DNA of 64,000 nucleotides from the NCBI RefSeq assembly GCF_003703475.1, contig NZ_RDQM01000013.1, forward strand, positions 19,411 to 83,410, given 5' to 3'. The DNA is from Allofranklinella schreckenbergeri. GTDB taxonomy: Bacteria; Pseudomonadota; Gammaproteobacteria; Burkholderiales; Burkholderiaceae_C. Numbering within the stretch: the first letter of the stretch is position 1; each line of letters begins with the position of its first letter. Positions 36,279 through 45,887 of the stretch are shown piece by piece. The position numbers were made by a program, and so were the translations under genes. The notes under the pieces are model-generated. The model saw nothing but the letters and a program-made list of their open reading frames with translations. It was not told the origin of the DNA and did no database searches.

Positions 36279-38387
36279 ATGGCTCGCAAAACCCCCATTG
36301 AGCGTTACCGCAATATTGGTATTTCGGCGCACATTGATGCCGGCAAGACTACTACGTCCGAGCGTATTCTTTTCTATACAGGTGTGACCCATAAATTGGG
36401 TGAAGTGCATGACGGTGCGGCTACGACCGACTGGATGGAGCAAGAGCAGGAGCGTGGTATTACCATCACTTCCTCGGCTGTGACGGCCTTCTGGAAAGGG
36501 ATGGATTTGAGCCGTCCTGAGCACCGTATCAACATCATTGACACTCCGGGTCACGTGGATTTCACGATTGAAGTTGAGCGTTCGATGCGTGTGCTTGATG
36601 GTGCATGCATGGTGTATTGCGCCGTGGGTGGAGTGCAGCCGCAGTCGGAAACTGTGTGGCGTCAAGCAAATAAGCACAAAGTGCCTCGGTTGGCGTTTGT
36701 GAATAAGATGGACCGCACCGGCGCCAATTTCTTTAAGGTCCATGATCAGATGAAGTTGCGTCTTAATGCCAATCCGGTGCCTGTGGTGATCCCTATTGGA
36801 GCAGAAGACAACTTCAAGGGTGTGGTTGATCTGATCAAGATGAAAGCCATCATCTGGGATGAGGCTTCCCAGGGCATGAAGTTTGAATATCAGGATATTC
36901 CTGCTGACTTGGCTGAGACCGCCAAGGAGTGGCGTGAAAAAATGGTCGAAGCCGCTGCCGAGTCGTCTGAAGAGCTGATGAATAAATACCTGGAAGAAGG
37001 TGATTTGTCTGAGAAGGAAATCATCGCGGGTTTGCGTCAGCGTACCATTGCGACCGAGATTCAGCCCATGTTGTGTGGCTCGGCTTTCAAAAACAAAGGT
37101 GTTCAGCGCATGCTGGATGCGGTGTTGGATTTCTTGCCTTCGCCTGTGGATATTCCCGATGTGGCTGGCACCGATCCGGATGACGAAGAGAAGCGCCTTA
37201 GTCGCAAGGCTGATGATGAAGAGAAATTCTCTGCCTTGGCCTTTAAGCTGATGACTGACCCATTTGTGGGGCAGCTCACCTTCGTACGTGTGTATTCTGG
37301 TGTGCTCTCTAAGGGTGATACCGTGTTCAATGCGACGAAGGGCAAAAAGGAGCGCATTGGTCGTATCGTGCAGATGCGTGCCAATGAGCGTCAGGAGATT
37401 GAGGAAATCCGCGCGGGTGATATTGCTGCTTGCGTGGGTTTGAAAGAAGTGACCACGGGTGATACTTTGTGCGATATGGCTGCTCCCATTGTGCTTGAGC
37501 GCATGGTATTCCCTGAGCCTGTGATCGCTCAGGCTGTTGAGCCCAAGTCCAAAGCGGATCAGGAGAAAATGGGCATTGCTCTTTCTCGTCTGGCTTCCGA
37601 AGATCCTTCCTTCCGTGTGCGCACCGATGAAGAGTCTGGTCAGACCATCATTGCTGGGATGGGGGAGTTGCACCTGGAGATCATCGTTGACCGTATGAAG
37701 CGCGAATTTGGTGTGGAAACCAACGTTGGCAAGCCGCAGGTAGCCTATCGTGAAACCGTGCGCAAGTCGGTGGCCGATGTCGAAGGCAAGTTCGTGCGTC
37801 AGTCCGGTGGTAAGGGTCAGTACGGTCACGTGGTGTTCACGCTCGAACCTATGGAGCCCGGCAAGGGTTTCGAGTTCGTCGACGAGATCAAGGGTGGCGT
37901 GGTGCCGCGCGAGTACATTCCTGCCGTACAAAAGGGCGTGGAAGAGGCGCTCACCAGCGGTGTGCTGGCTGGTTACCCGGTCGTCGATGTGCGCGTGCGT
38001 CTGACTTTCGGTTCCTACCACGATGTGGACTCGTCCGAACAGGCTTTCAAGATGGCTGCCATCTTTGGCTTTAAAGAGGCTGCTCGCAAAGCAAATCCCG
38101 TAATTCTGGAGCCTATGATGGCCGTCGAGGTAGAGACGCCAGACGACTACGCGGGTACTGTGATGGGGGATCTGTCTTCCCGCCGCGGTATGGTGCAAGG
38201 TATGGAGGCCATCGTTGGCGGCGGTCAAAGTATCAAGGCTGAAGTGCCGCTGTCTGAAATGTTCGGTTACGCTACGCAGTTGCGTTCGATGACGCAGGGC
38301 CGTGCCACTTACACCATGGAGTTCAAGCACTACGCTGAAGCACCCAAGAATGTGGCAGACGCCATCGTGGCGGCCCGTGCAAAGTAA
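36279..38387 (+). CDS. fusA: Elongation factor G
   Basis: Translocation GTPase of 702 residues. G1 [15 protein letters not shown] near 18, G3 DTPGHVDF near 88, G4 NKMDRTGAN near 142; domains II-V follow with [12 protein letters not shown] in domain IV near 505. The gene is T-ending-codon rich in its first two thirds and becomes more C-rich near its 3' end. It sits between two strong intercistronic hairpins. Confidence 0.99.
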   Translation: MARKTPIERYRNIGISAHIDAGKTTTSERILFYTGVTHKLGEVHDGAATTDWMEQEQERGITITSSAVTAFWKGMDLSRPEHRINIIDTPGHVDFTIEVERSMRVLDGACMVYCAVGGVQPQSETVWRQANKHKVPRLAFVNKMDRTGANFFKVHDQMKLRLNANPVPVVIPIGAEDNFKGVVDLIKMKAIIWDEASQGMKFEYQDIPADLAETAKEWREKMVEAAAESSEELMNKYLEEGDLSEKEIIAGLRQRTIATEIQPMLCGSAFKNKGVQRMLDAVLDFLPSPVDIPDVAGTDPDDEEKRLSRKADDEEKFSALAFKLMTDPFVGQLTFVRVYSGVLSKGDTVFNATKGKKERIGRIVQMRANERQEIEEIRAGDIAACVGLKEVTTGDTLCDMAAPIVLERMVFPEPVIAQAVEPKSKADQEKMGIALSRLASEDPSFRVRTDEESGQTIIAGMGELHLEIIVDRMKREFGVETNVGKPQVAYRETVRKSVADVEGKFVRQSGGKGQYGHVVFTLEPMEPGKGFEFVDEIKGGVVPREYIPAVQKGVEEALTSGVLAGYPVVDVRVRLTFGSYHDVDSSEQAFKMAAIFGFKEAARKANPVILEPMMAVEVETPDDYAGTVMGDLSSRRGMVQGMEAIVGGGQSIKAEVPLSEMFGYATQLRSMTQGRATYTMEFKHYAEAPKNVADAIVAARAK

Positions 38388-38422
38388 ACTGCTTGTCTCT
38401 TTCCCGATCCGCAAGAAGGGTT

Positions 38423-38484
38423 GGTCTGCGATGCCGCGCTCCTGTTTCGCCCGTGGGCAGGAAGTTAGCAGTGGCATGCAGACC
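38423..38484 (+). promoter_or_regulatory. Intercistronic hairpin between fusA and tuf
   Basis: GGTCTGCGATGCC pairs with GGCATGCAGACC with one bulge, and an inner CCTG/CAGG stem is possible. The hairpin fills most of the 145-base gap. No T-run follows. It could be a processing site or leader structure controlling tuf expression. Confidence 0.6.
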
Positions 38485-38532
38485 TAAAACCAAAATCACG
38501 GGCGTGTTCTTTTCTCTCAAGGAAATTTCAAA

Positions 38533-39723
<1,191 letters not shown>

Positions 39724-39749
39724 CTCTCAGGTGAGAAGGAAGTCACACC

Positions 39750-40061
39750 GTGAGCAAGCAAAAGATCCGTATCCGCCTCAAGGCCTTCGATTACAAGCTG
39801 ATCGACCAGTCGGCTGCTGAGATCGTTGACACCGCCAAGCGCACTGGTGCCATCGTCAAGGGGCCCGTTCCTCTGCCTACGCGATTCAAGCGTTTCGACA
39901 TTCTGCGTTCGCCGCACGTCAACAAAACCAGTCGCGACCAGTTGGAAATTCGCACGCATCAGCGTTTGATGGACATTGTCGATCCCACAGATAAGACCGT
40001 GGATGCGCTGATGAAGTTAGATCTGCCTGCAGGGGTGGACGTCGAAATCAAATTGCAATAA
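39750..40061 (+). CDS. rpsJ: 30S ribosomal protein S10
   Basis: 103-residue protein of the 30S head that also binds NusB in antitermination. It starts at GTG (protein begins [14 protein letters not shown]), with AGAAGGA upstream. It follows tuf by 26 bases and is the last gene before a strong terminator; rplC, which usually follows, is not here. Confidence 0.98.
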   Translation: MSKQKIRIRLKAFDYKLIDQSAAEIVDTAKRTGAIVKGPVPLPTRFKRFDILRSPHVNKTSRDQLEIRTHQRLMDIVDPTDKTVDALMKLDLPAGVDVEIKLQ

Positions 40062-40096
40062 TCAAAAGTTGGCCGCCACAGCCGGCTTTTGAGAGC

Positions 40097-40130
40097 AAAC
40101 AGGCTTGCCTTACCGCAAGCCTGTTTTTTT
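40097..40130 (+). terminator. Strong terminator of the str-type operon
   Basis: A 12-bp perfect stem AAACAGGCTTGC / GCAAGCCTGTTT with a 6-base loop followed by TTTT. It closes the rpsL-rpsG-fusA-tuf-rpsJ unit. Confidence 0.95.
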
Positions 40131-40297
40131 ATTGATCTAAAAACTAACGAATTGAAAACTGAGCAATCCTAAAAAATAGAATCCATCAATGTTTGTTTCA
40201 GATCAATAAGTGCATTGCTGTGAATGCCAGATTGAATGTATCAAAAATAAAAAGATTGTGGTTGGTCATATTCGATGAAATTTTTGGCATGTTAAGT
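40131..40297. other. AT-rich gene-free stretch, possibly decayed repeat material
   Basis: Lies between the terminators of rpsJ and bcp. It contains fragments reminiscent of the dispersed repeat, such as CAGATCAATAAG and TTTTTGGCATG, but arms do not line up into one element. I treat it as a doubtful remnant and see no gene. Confidence 0.3.
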
Positions 40298-40329
40298 TAA
40301 AAAAAGTCCGCTTATTCAAGCGGACTTTT
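40298..40329 (-). terminator. Terminator of the bcp gene
   Basis: A 12-bp perfect stem AAAAGTCCGCTT / AAGCGGACTTTT with a 4-base loop. On the minus strand the stem runs into a T-run, so it ends the leftward bcp transcript; it may also work rightward. Confidence 0.92.
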
Positions 40330-40356
40330 GAAAGATATTATTCTTATGGGAGGCTT

Positions 40357-40848
40357 TTAAGCCGTCTGCTTCTCGAGCGTATTTTTCAAAGCCTTAACAG
40401 CTTTGAGTACCTCGTCCACATGGCCAGGCACTTTCAGACCGCGCCACTCTTGTGCTAACGTGCCGTCTGGGGCGATAAGAAAGGTGCTGCGCTCAATGCC
40501 TTTAACTTTTTTGCCATACATGATTTTGTTTTTTACGACTCCAAACATGTGGCACATTTTTTCTTCGGTGTCCGCAATCAATTCAAACGGAAGTTCCAGC
40601 TTCTCTTTGAAGCCGTCGTGCGACTTCATATTGTCACGGGATACACCAAAAACAACAGCTCCCAGCTTTACGAACTTTTCGTATTTATCCCTAAACTGTA
40701 GGGCTTCGGTCGTGCAGCCGGGGGTATTGTCTTTTGGGTAAAAGTAAAGGATGAGGATTTGCCCGTTGTGTGAAGTGTTGCTTACCGTCACACCACCGGT
40801 TGCGCTGGCTTCGAACTCGGGAAGGAGCTTGTTGACAACGATCGCCAT
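40357..40848 (-). CDS. bcp: Thiol peroxidase of the Bcp/PrxQ family
   Basis: Peroxiredoxin of 163 residues that reduces peroxides. The peroxidatic cysteine is in NTPGCTTEALQF near 45. The second cysteine five residues later, which resolves the disulphide in E. coli Bcp, is leucine here; another cysteine in EEKMCHMFG could serve. The start MAIVVNKLLPEF is chosen over a frame 28 codons longer. Its likely promoter lies in the 250 gene-free bases upstream. Confidence 0.94.
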   Translation of the reverse strand: MAIVVNKLLPEFEASATGGVTVSNTSHNGQILILYFYPKDNTPGCTTEALQFRDKYEKFVKLGAVVFGVSRDNMKSHDGFKEKLELPFELIADTEEKMCHMFGVVKNKIMYGKKVKGIERSTFLIAPDGTLAQEWRGLKVPGHVDEVLKAVKALKNTLEKQTA

Positions 40849-41099
40849 GGTTAATGGAGTCTCTCTGTCTGTTGAGTCGTTGAAGAAATGCCGACCAGGC
40901 ATATAAGCCGAAGGACTCGTACTGACTATCAATGCAATAAGCCACGCATCCGCAAGGATGCGCGCCTGATTTTCAAATCAGCCATCGGCTACAGGTTCGG
41001 CGAACCCGCGATTGTACCGCACTCAAGCAAGGTCTTGTCGACTCACCTGGAGATCAGGGGCTGGCGGGTATGAGCTGTGTGCGCTAATACGCCCACAAA

Positions 41100-41741
41100 T
41101 TATCGAAATACCTCTTCCAGGAGGTTTTCGTATTCATCATCCACTACGCCATCAATCAAATCCGATAGAGGTAAGGAGTAAGTAGCCTCTTCTAACAAGC
41201 GTTGGGAGGTCTTGGCGTAATGGGGGAGATCAAATGTAGGAACCATGACACGGCAACCTACGCCTTGGAGCTTCCGTACCAATGGGGAAAAATCGGCCGC
41301 GCCCGTGAAAAGCACAACCAAGTCGAAATGACGGTGAATTGCAAGATCGTAAGTTTCTAATGCCAAGCTGATATCCACGCCTTTTTCTTCGGGCGGGTTG
41401 GTTGCTTCGTTCATTGGTTGGTAATGCGCTATGACGCCAGCCCACATCAAAACCTGATCTTGAAAGCGATCGGTTTCAAGCTGTTTAAGAGGGTCACGCG
41501 TGGCTTGCACGGCTTTAAGCGAAAAACGGCCGCGAAAAAAATGAGCCTCAGTGATTTGGCACAAAGCGGCCACGCCATCTCTTTCCAGGGCGCTGATATG
41601 GTGGCGAAGATAGTTGTGCAGGGCGCTGATGTTGAGGTGGCTTTGGCGCTCGTGCGTGAAGCGGTAGTAGTTGCTGATGCGCCAGAAGAAGCTACCGTCA
41701 TAAATTACGGCGATTTTGAGTAGGCTGGGATCGTATTTCAT
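41100..41741 (-). CDS. NYN-domain (LabA/DUF88-like) protein
   Basis: 213-residue protein with the PIN-like NYN nuclease fold. Conserved acidic residues of the predicted metal site are in IYDGSFFW near 14, KGVDISLALETYD near 125 and LFTGAADFSPLVRKL near 148. Such proteins are thought to be RNA-processing nucleases; the target is unknown. It has lower GC than its neighbours. A single leftward gene divergent from the ABC importer operon. Confidence 0.85.
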   Translation of the reverse strand: MKYDPSLLKIAVIYDGSFFWRISNYYRFTHERQSHLNISALHNYLRHHISALERDGVAALCQITEAHFFRGRFSLKAVQATRDPLKQLETDRFQDQVLMWAGVIAHYQPMNEATNPPEEKGVDISLALETYDLAIHRHFDLVVLFTGAADFSPLVRKLQGVGCRVMVPTFDLPHYAKTSQRLLEEATYSLPLSDLIDGVVDDEYENLLEEVFR

Positions 41742-42148
41742 TGAAAAGATGGTTGGTTACTTGAGAGATGTGCGTAATCTGGAAGCAAATTTTTTTGAGA
41801 ATGTACGCAGCTTGGTAAGCCGAAAGGATTGTAAATAAAAAGTCAACCGACGGAAGGTGTTTGAAAAGTCTTGCAAGACTGGGAGATCGTATCGAGGCCT
41901 CCTCGCTGTTTCTCTCATTGAGACAACATCGCGCAGCGGGGGCGTGCCATCAAAATCCTTGCGCCGCGCTCATCCCCAGGATTGGGCGTTTTGCACGGCG
42001 ACTTTGATGACGTGCACGGGTGTAGTGTGCAGTTGTTACACTGCGCGCCCTTTCGGGCCTTTGAGGCATCTGTGCTGCCAGGCCTGTATTGCTGGATTCA
42101 GCGTCGCTGCGGCGCGGGCTGTTGTTTTGCATTTTTTCGAGGAGCTTC
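41742..42148. other. Divergent intergenic region, no gene found
   Basis: 407 bases between the NYN gene and the ABC importer operon; it must carry both promoters. Frames across it lack coding character. A short AGTGT/ACACT hairpin occurs near 42028-42046. No repeat copy is present. Confidence 0.5.
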
Positions 42149-43117
42149 ATGCAAGCCTATCTTGCTCGGCGATTGGCCACTTTGCTGCTATCGCTGCTGG
42201 GCGCTTCCGTGTTGGTCATGTTGGTGCTGGAGGTGTTGCCTGGTAATGCGGCGGAGGTGATGTTGGGGCCAGACGCGCCGCCAGAAGCTGTGCAAGCCTT
42301 GTATGAACAGTTGGGCTTGCACAACCCGCTGTGGCAACGGTACAGCCAGTGGATTTGGGGTTTGCTGCATGGGGATATGGGGGAGAGCTATGCCTACGGT
42401 ATTCCCGCTAGTGAGCTGATTTTGCAAAGCTTGCAAGTGACCTTGCCCCTGGCAGGTATGGCGATTGCCTTGACGCTGGCACTTGCGTTGGCTGCCGGCG
42501 TCTTTGCGGCCGCGCACCACAATCGCATGGGTGACTTCTTTACGATGGGCTTGGCCCAGCTAGGCATGGCTGTGCCTAATTTCTGGTTTGCCATCTTGCT
42601 GGTGTTGGTGTTCGCCGTGCATTTTGGGTGGTTTTCGGCGGGAGGTTTCCCCGGCTGGAGCGCACAACATGGCGGTGGAGTTTGGCCTGCGTTGCGCGCT
42701 TTGCTGCTCCCGGCGCTCTCGCTGGCCATGGTGCAATCGGCCATTTTGGCGCGCATCACGCGCTCGGCGATCTTGGAGGTGATGCGAGAGGACTTCGTAC
42801 GCACCGCGCGTGCCAAGGGGTTATCGCGGCACGAAGCGCTGCTGCGCCATGCGCTTCGCAATGCCTTGATTCCCGTGGTGACGGTCGCAGGCCTGCAATT
42901 GGCCAGCTTGATTGCCAGCGCCGTTGTGGTGGAGACGGTATTCCAACTCCCCGGTCTGGGGCGCTTGATTCTGAGCGCCATCGACAACCGCGATCTGGTT
43001 GTGGTGCGCAACTGTGTGGTGCTGCTGGCCGGCATGGTCATTGTGGTGAATTTCGTTGTGGATGTGCTTTATGCCTGGATTGATCCGCGCGTGCAGACGG
43101 CAGGGAGGGGCGTGTGA
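42149..43117 (+). CDS. Peptide-type ABC importer permease (DppB/OppB family)
   Basis: Inner-membrane permease of 322 residues. Starts MQAYLARRLATLLLSLLGAS after a GAGGAG site; six hydrophobic segments; the EAA loop is in RTARAKGLSRHEALLRHALRNALIP near 230-255, contacting the ATPase, and ends with a PGLGRLILSAIDNRD block typical of DppB. First of four overlapping genes. No periplasmic binding protein is encoded with it, so the substrate (peptide, nickel or other) is open. Confidence 0.93.
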   Translation: MQAYLARRLATLLLSLLGASVLVMLVLEVLPGNAAEVMLGPDAPPEAVQALYEQLGLHNPLWQRYSQWIWGLLHGDMGESYAYGIPASELILQSLQVTLPLAGMAIALTLALALAAGVFAAAHHNRMGDFFTMGLAQLGMAVPNFWFAILLVLVFAVHFGWFSAGGFPGWSAQHGGGVWPALRALLLPALSLAMVQSAILARITRSAILEVMREDFVRTARAKGLSRHEALLRHALRNALIPVVTVAGLQLASLIASAVVVETVFQLPGLGRLILSAIDNRDLVVVRNCVVLLAGMVIVVNFVVDVLYAWIDPRVQTAGRGV

Positions 43118-44013
43118 GCGAAAAATCCCTCAATGCTGATGGTGGTCAGCGTGCCATCAACGACGTTGCCATCACAGCGCCTAATGAGGCAGCGGCTGTG
43201 GTGCGCAGCAGCCCTTCTTTTTGGGTTGGGGCAATGTTGACGGCGTTGTTGGCGAGCATGGCGCTGATCTCGCTGGTTTGGACTCCGCACCCCCCCGCTG
43301 AGCAATATCCTCACCACTTGGCCGCACCCAGCGCGCAGCACTGGCTAGGCACCGATATCTATGGCCATGACGTGGCCTCGCAACTGATGACGGGGGCGCA
43401 AAGCTCGGTTTTGGTCGGCATCGTGGCTGTTGGCATAGGCCTGTTGTGTGGCACGGCGCTGGGGCTGCTGGCAGCAGCACGGCGCGGCTGGGTGGAGGAA
43501 GCCATCATGCGCCTGGCCGACTTGACCTTTGCTTTCCCGGCCATTCTCACCGCCATCATGCTGCGCGCAGCCTATGGCACGGGGGTGGTGATTTCAATTC
43601 TGGCCATAGGCATTGCCAGCATCCCCGTTTTCGTGCGTTTGACGCGCTCCTGGGCAGGGGTGTTGTGGCAACGCGATTTCGTACAAGCGGCGCGCGCCTG
43701 TGGCAAAGGCCGTTGGGCGATCACATGGGAGCACATCGTGCCCAACTTGGCGCCCATTCTCATCGTGCAAGCCAGTATCCAGTTTGCCATTGCGATCCTG
43801 GCCGAAGCGGCGCTGTCTTACCTGGGCTTGGGCACGCAATACCCCATCCCCTCTTGGGGTCGCATGCTTGCTGACGCGCAAAGCCTGTTTCTGGATGCCC
43901 CCATGCTCGCAGTGTACCCAGGCGCCGCGATAGCGTTGGCCGTGTTGGGCTTGAATCTGCTGGGAGATGGATTGCGCGATTGGTTGGATCCCAAACTCTC
44001 GGATACAAGGTGA
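43114..44013 (+). CDS. Peptide-type ABC importer permease (DppC/OppC family)
   Basis: Second permease, 299 residues. The GTG start overlaps the stop of the previous gene (GTGA). An N-terminal helix (FWVGAMLTALLASMALISLVW) is followed by HWLGTDIYGHDVASQLMTGA, the family hallmark, and the EAA loop AARACGKGRWAITWEHIVPN near 190. Ends with LGLNLLGDGLRDWLDPK, as in DppC. Confidence 0.93.
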   Translation: MSEKSLNADGGQRAINDVAITAPNEAAAVVRSSPSFWVGAMLTALLASMALISLVWTPHPPAEQYPHHLAAPSAQHWLGTDIYGHDVASQLMTGAQSSVLVGIVAVGIGLLCGTALGLLAAARRGWVEEAIMRLADLTFAFPAILTAIMLRAAYGTGVVISILAIGIASIPVFVRLTRSWAGVLWQRDFVQAARACGKGRWAITWEHIVPNLAPILIVQASIQFAIAILAEAALSYLGLGTQYPIPSWGRMLADAQSLFLDAPMLAVYPGAAIALAVLGLNLLGDGLRDWLDPKLSDTR

Positions 44014-44019
44014 TTGCCC

Positions 44020-44937
44020 ATGGACGATAAACCCGCTTTATTGGAGATGCGCGATCTGCGCGTGGGGCTGGGCCGATCTGGCTCTGCCGCCCGCCGCGAA
44101 GTGCTGCACGGCATCGATTTGCAGGTGCATGCGGGCCGCACCCTGGGCATTGTGGGCGAGTCGGGTTCAGGCAAGTCCATGACGGCCTTGGCCATCATGG
44201 GCTTGCTGCCCGATGGCGCGGACATGCGCGGCAGCATCCGATTGGAGGGCCGTGAACTGGTCGGCCTGCCTAATGCCCAATTGCGCGCCTTGCGCGGGGA
44301 TCGCATGGCCATGGTGTTTCAGGAGCCCATGACGGCGCTCAACCCTTTGCACACCATTGGCGATCAAGTGGCCGAGCCGCTGCGTCTGCACCGGCGCATG
44401 GGCAAACGCCAGGCGTTGGAGTGCGCGGCAGCGCTTCTGGAGCGGGTGGGCATTGCCCAGGCTCGCGCGCGGCTGGGGGCGTACCCGCACCAATTCTCGG
44501 GCGGGCAGCGCCAGCGCATCACGATTGCGATGGCCTTGGCGTGCGGGCCAGGTTTGTTGATTGCCGATGAGCCTACGACAGCGCTGGATGGCATCGTGCA
44601 GCGGCAAATCCTCGATTTGCTTGACGATTTGGTGACCGAAGATCGCATGGGCATGGTGCTGATCTCACACGATTTGGCTGTCATTGCCGAATACACCGAT
44701 GAAGTGGCCATCATGACCGGCGGGCGCATTGTGGAAAGTGGCGCCACCGAGCAGGTTTTTGCCCATCCCCAACACCCTTACACACAACAACTGCTGCAAT
44801 CGCGCCAGCGTTTGGCGGCGTTTTTGGACAAGGCCATTGAGCAGGAGGGCCAGGATGGCAACGGTAACGGCAATGGTCACCACTCGGCGGCCAAGCCGGG
44901 GGGCGCTGCAGCGCCAACAGTGCAGGAGGCGGCATGA
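44020..44937 (+). CDS. Peptide-type ABC importer ATPase (DppD/OppD family)
   Basis: 305-residue ATPase. Walker A GESGSGKSM near 48, Q-loop VFQEPMTALNP, signature FSGGQRQR, Walker B LLIADEPTTALD, H-loop ISHDLAVIAEY. The oligopeptide C-terminal extension is short and ends in a Gly/Asn-rich stretch, and the iron-sulphur type CX8CX5C of long OppD proteins is absent. The ATG is preferred over a TTG two codons upstream. Confidence 0.93.
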   Translation: MDDKPALLEMRDLRVGLGRSGSAARREVLHGIDLQVHAGRTLGIVGESGSGKSMTALAIMGLLPDGADMRGSIRLEGRELVGLPNAQLRALRGDRMAMVFQEPMTALNPLHTIGDQVAEPLRLHRRMGKRQALECAAALLERVGIAQARARLGAYPHQFSGGQRQRITIAMALACGPGLLIADEPTTALDGIVQRQILDLLDDLVTEDRMGMVLISHDLAVIAEYTDEVAIMTGGRIVESGATEQVFAHPQHPYTQQLLQSRQRLAAFLDKAIEQEGQDGNGNGNGHHSAAKPGGAAAPTVQEAA

Positions 44938-45824
44938 GTGCACCCACCCCTTCGCGCAGCCCCTTGTTGGAAGTGCAGCACATCAGCCACCACTACCGTC
45001 TGCCGCGCCAGCGCCTGTGGGGGCCAATGCCCCAAGTGCAAGTGCTGCACGATGTGAGCTTTCAGCTCGCGCCCGGGCAAAGCCTGGGCATCATGGGGGA
45101 ATCCGGCTCTGGCAAATCCACCCTGGCGCGCATCATCATGGCGCTAGAGGCGCCCAGCAGTGGTCGCGTGCGCCTGCTCGGGCGTGATTTGCACGCCATG
45201 CCACCTGCGCACTTGCGCGTGGCGCGCACGGATTTCCAAATGGTTTTCCAAGACCCCTACAGCTCGCTCGACCCGCGCCAGCGTATTGAGCGCATCGTCA
45301 CCGAGCCGCTACGCGCTCTGGGCGAGCGCGACCCTGACACATTGCGGGCGCGGGCGGCGCAAATGCTGGAGCGCACCGGCTTGCCAGCCAGTGCGCTGGA
45401 GCGCTTTCCGCATGAGTTTTCCGGCGGTCAGCGCCAGCGCATAGCCATTGCGCGGGCATTGGTCACGCGCCCGCGCCTGATCGTGGCGGACGAGCCCTTG
45501 AGCGCCCTGGATGTGACCATCCAGGCCCAGGTGTTGGACTTGATGCAGGAGCTCAAACAACAGTTTGGCCTTTCCTTCCTCCTCATCAGCCACGATCCTG
45601 CGCCCATCGCCCATTTGTGCGAAGACGTGCTCGTGCTGCATAAAGGCGCCGTCGTAGAGCGGGGCCGTGCCGCCAAGGTCTTTCACCAACCGCAACACCC
45701 TTACACCCAAGCACTGGTAGCCGCTGCGCCGCGCCTGGGGCGCCGCCGTCGCCGCGCTGCCGATGATGGGGCGGCGGACGCCATGGCGGCGCTGCCGCAG
45801 GACGGCGCAGGACCTGGAACTTGA
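44934..45824 (+). CDS. Peptide-type ABC importer ATPase (DppF/OppF family)
   Basis: Second ATPase, 296 residues, with an ATGA overlap to the previous gene. Walker A GESGSGKST near 60, QMVFQDPYSSLDPRQ, signature FSGGQRQR, Walker B IVADEPLSALD. The H-loop reads SHDPAPIAH instead of the usual SHDLxVV, a modest oddity. The C-terminus is Arg-rich then Ala/Asp-rich. Last gene of the importer operon; 63 bases later the CoA-transferase gene begins. Confidence 0.93.
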   Translation: MSAPTPSRSPLLEVQHISHHYRLPRQRLWGPMPQVQVLHDVSFQLAPGQSLGIMGESGSGKSTLARIIMALEAPSSGRVRLLGRDLHAMPPAHLRVARTDFQMVFQDPYSSLDPRQRIERIVTEPLRALGERDPDTLRARAAQMLERTGLPASALERFPHEFSGGQRQRIAIARALVTRPRLIVADEPLSALDVTIQAQVLDLMQELKQQFGLSFLLISHDPAPIAHLCEDVLVLHKGAVVERGRAAKVFHQPQHPYTQALVAAAPRLGRRRRRAADDGAADAMAALPQDGAGPGT

Positions 45825-45887
45825 GCGGAACATCGCGGGCGGGTTTTTAAAATGGCAGGTTTGTTGACTTGACTTTTGAGCACAGTG

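Noticed and set aside
40131..40297. Sixteenth repeat copy (number 11)
   Set aside because: Only short fragments match and no arm pairing was found, so it was left as a doubtful remnant.
40965..41020. tRNA-like stretch with TTTTCAAA loop and GGTTCG, reminiscent of tRNA-Sec
   Set aside because: No acceptor stem can be formed, and GGTTCGGCGAACC is a simple hairpin rather than a T-arm.
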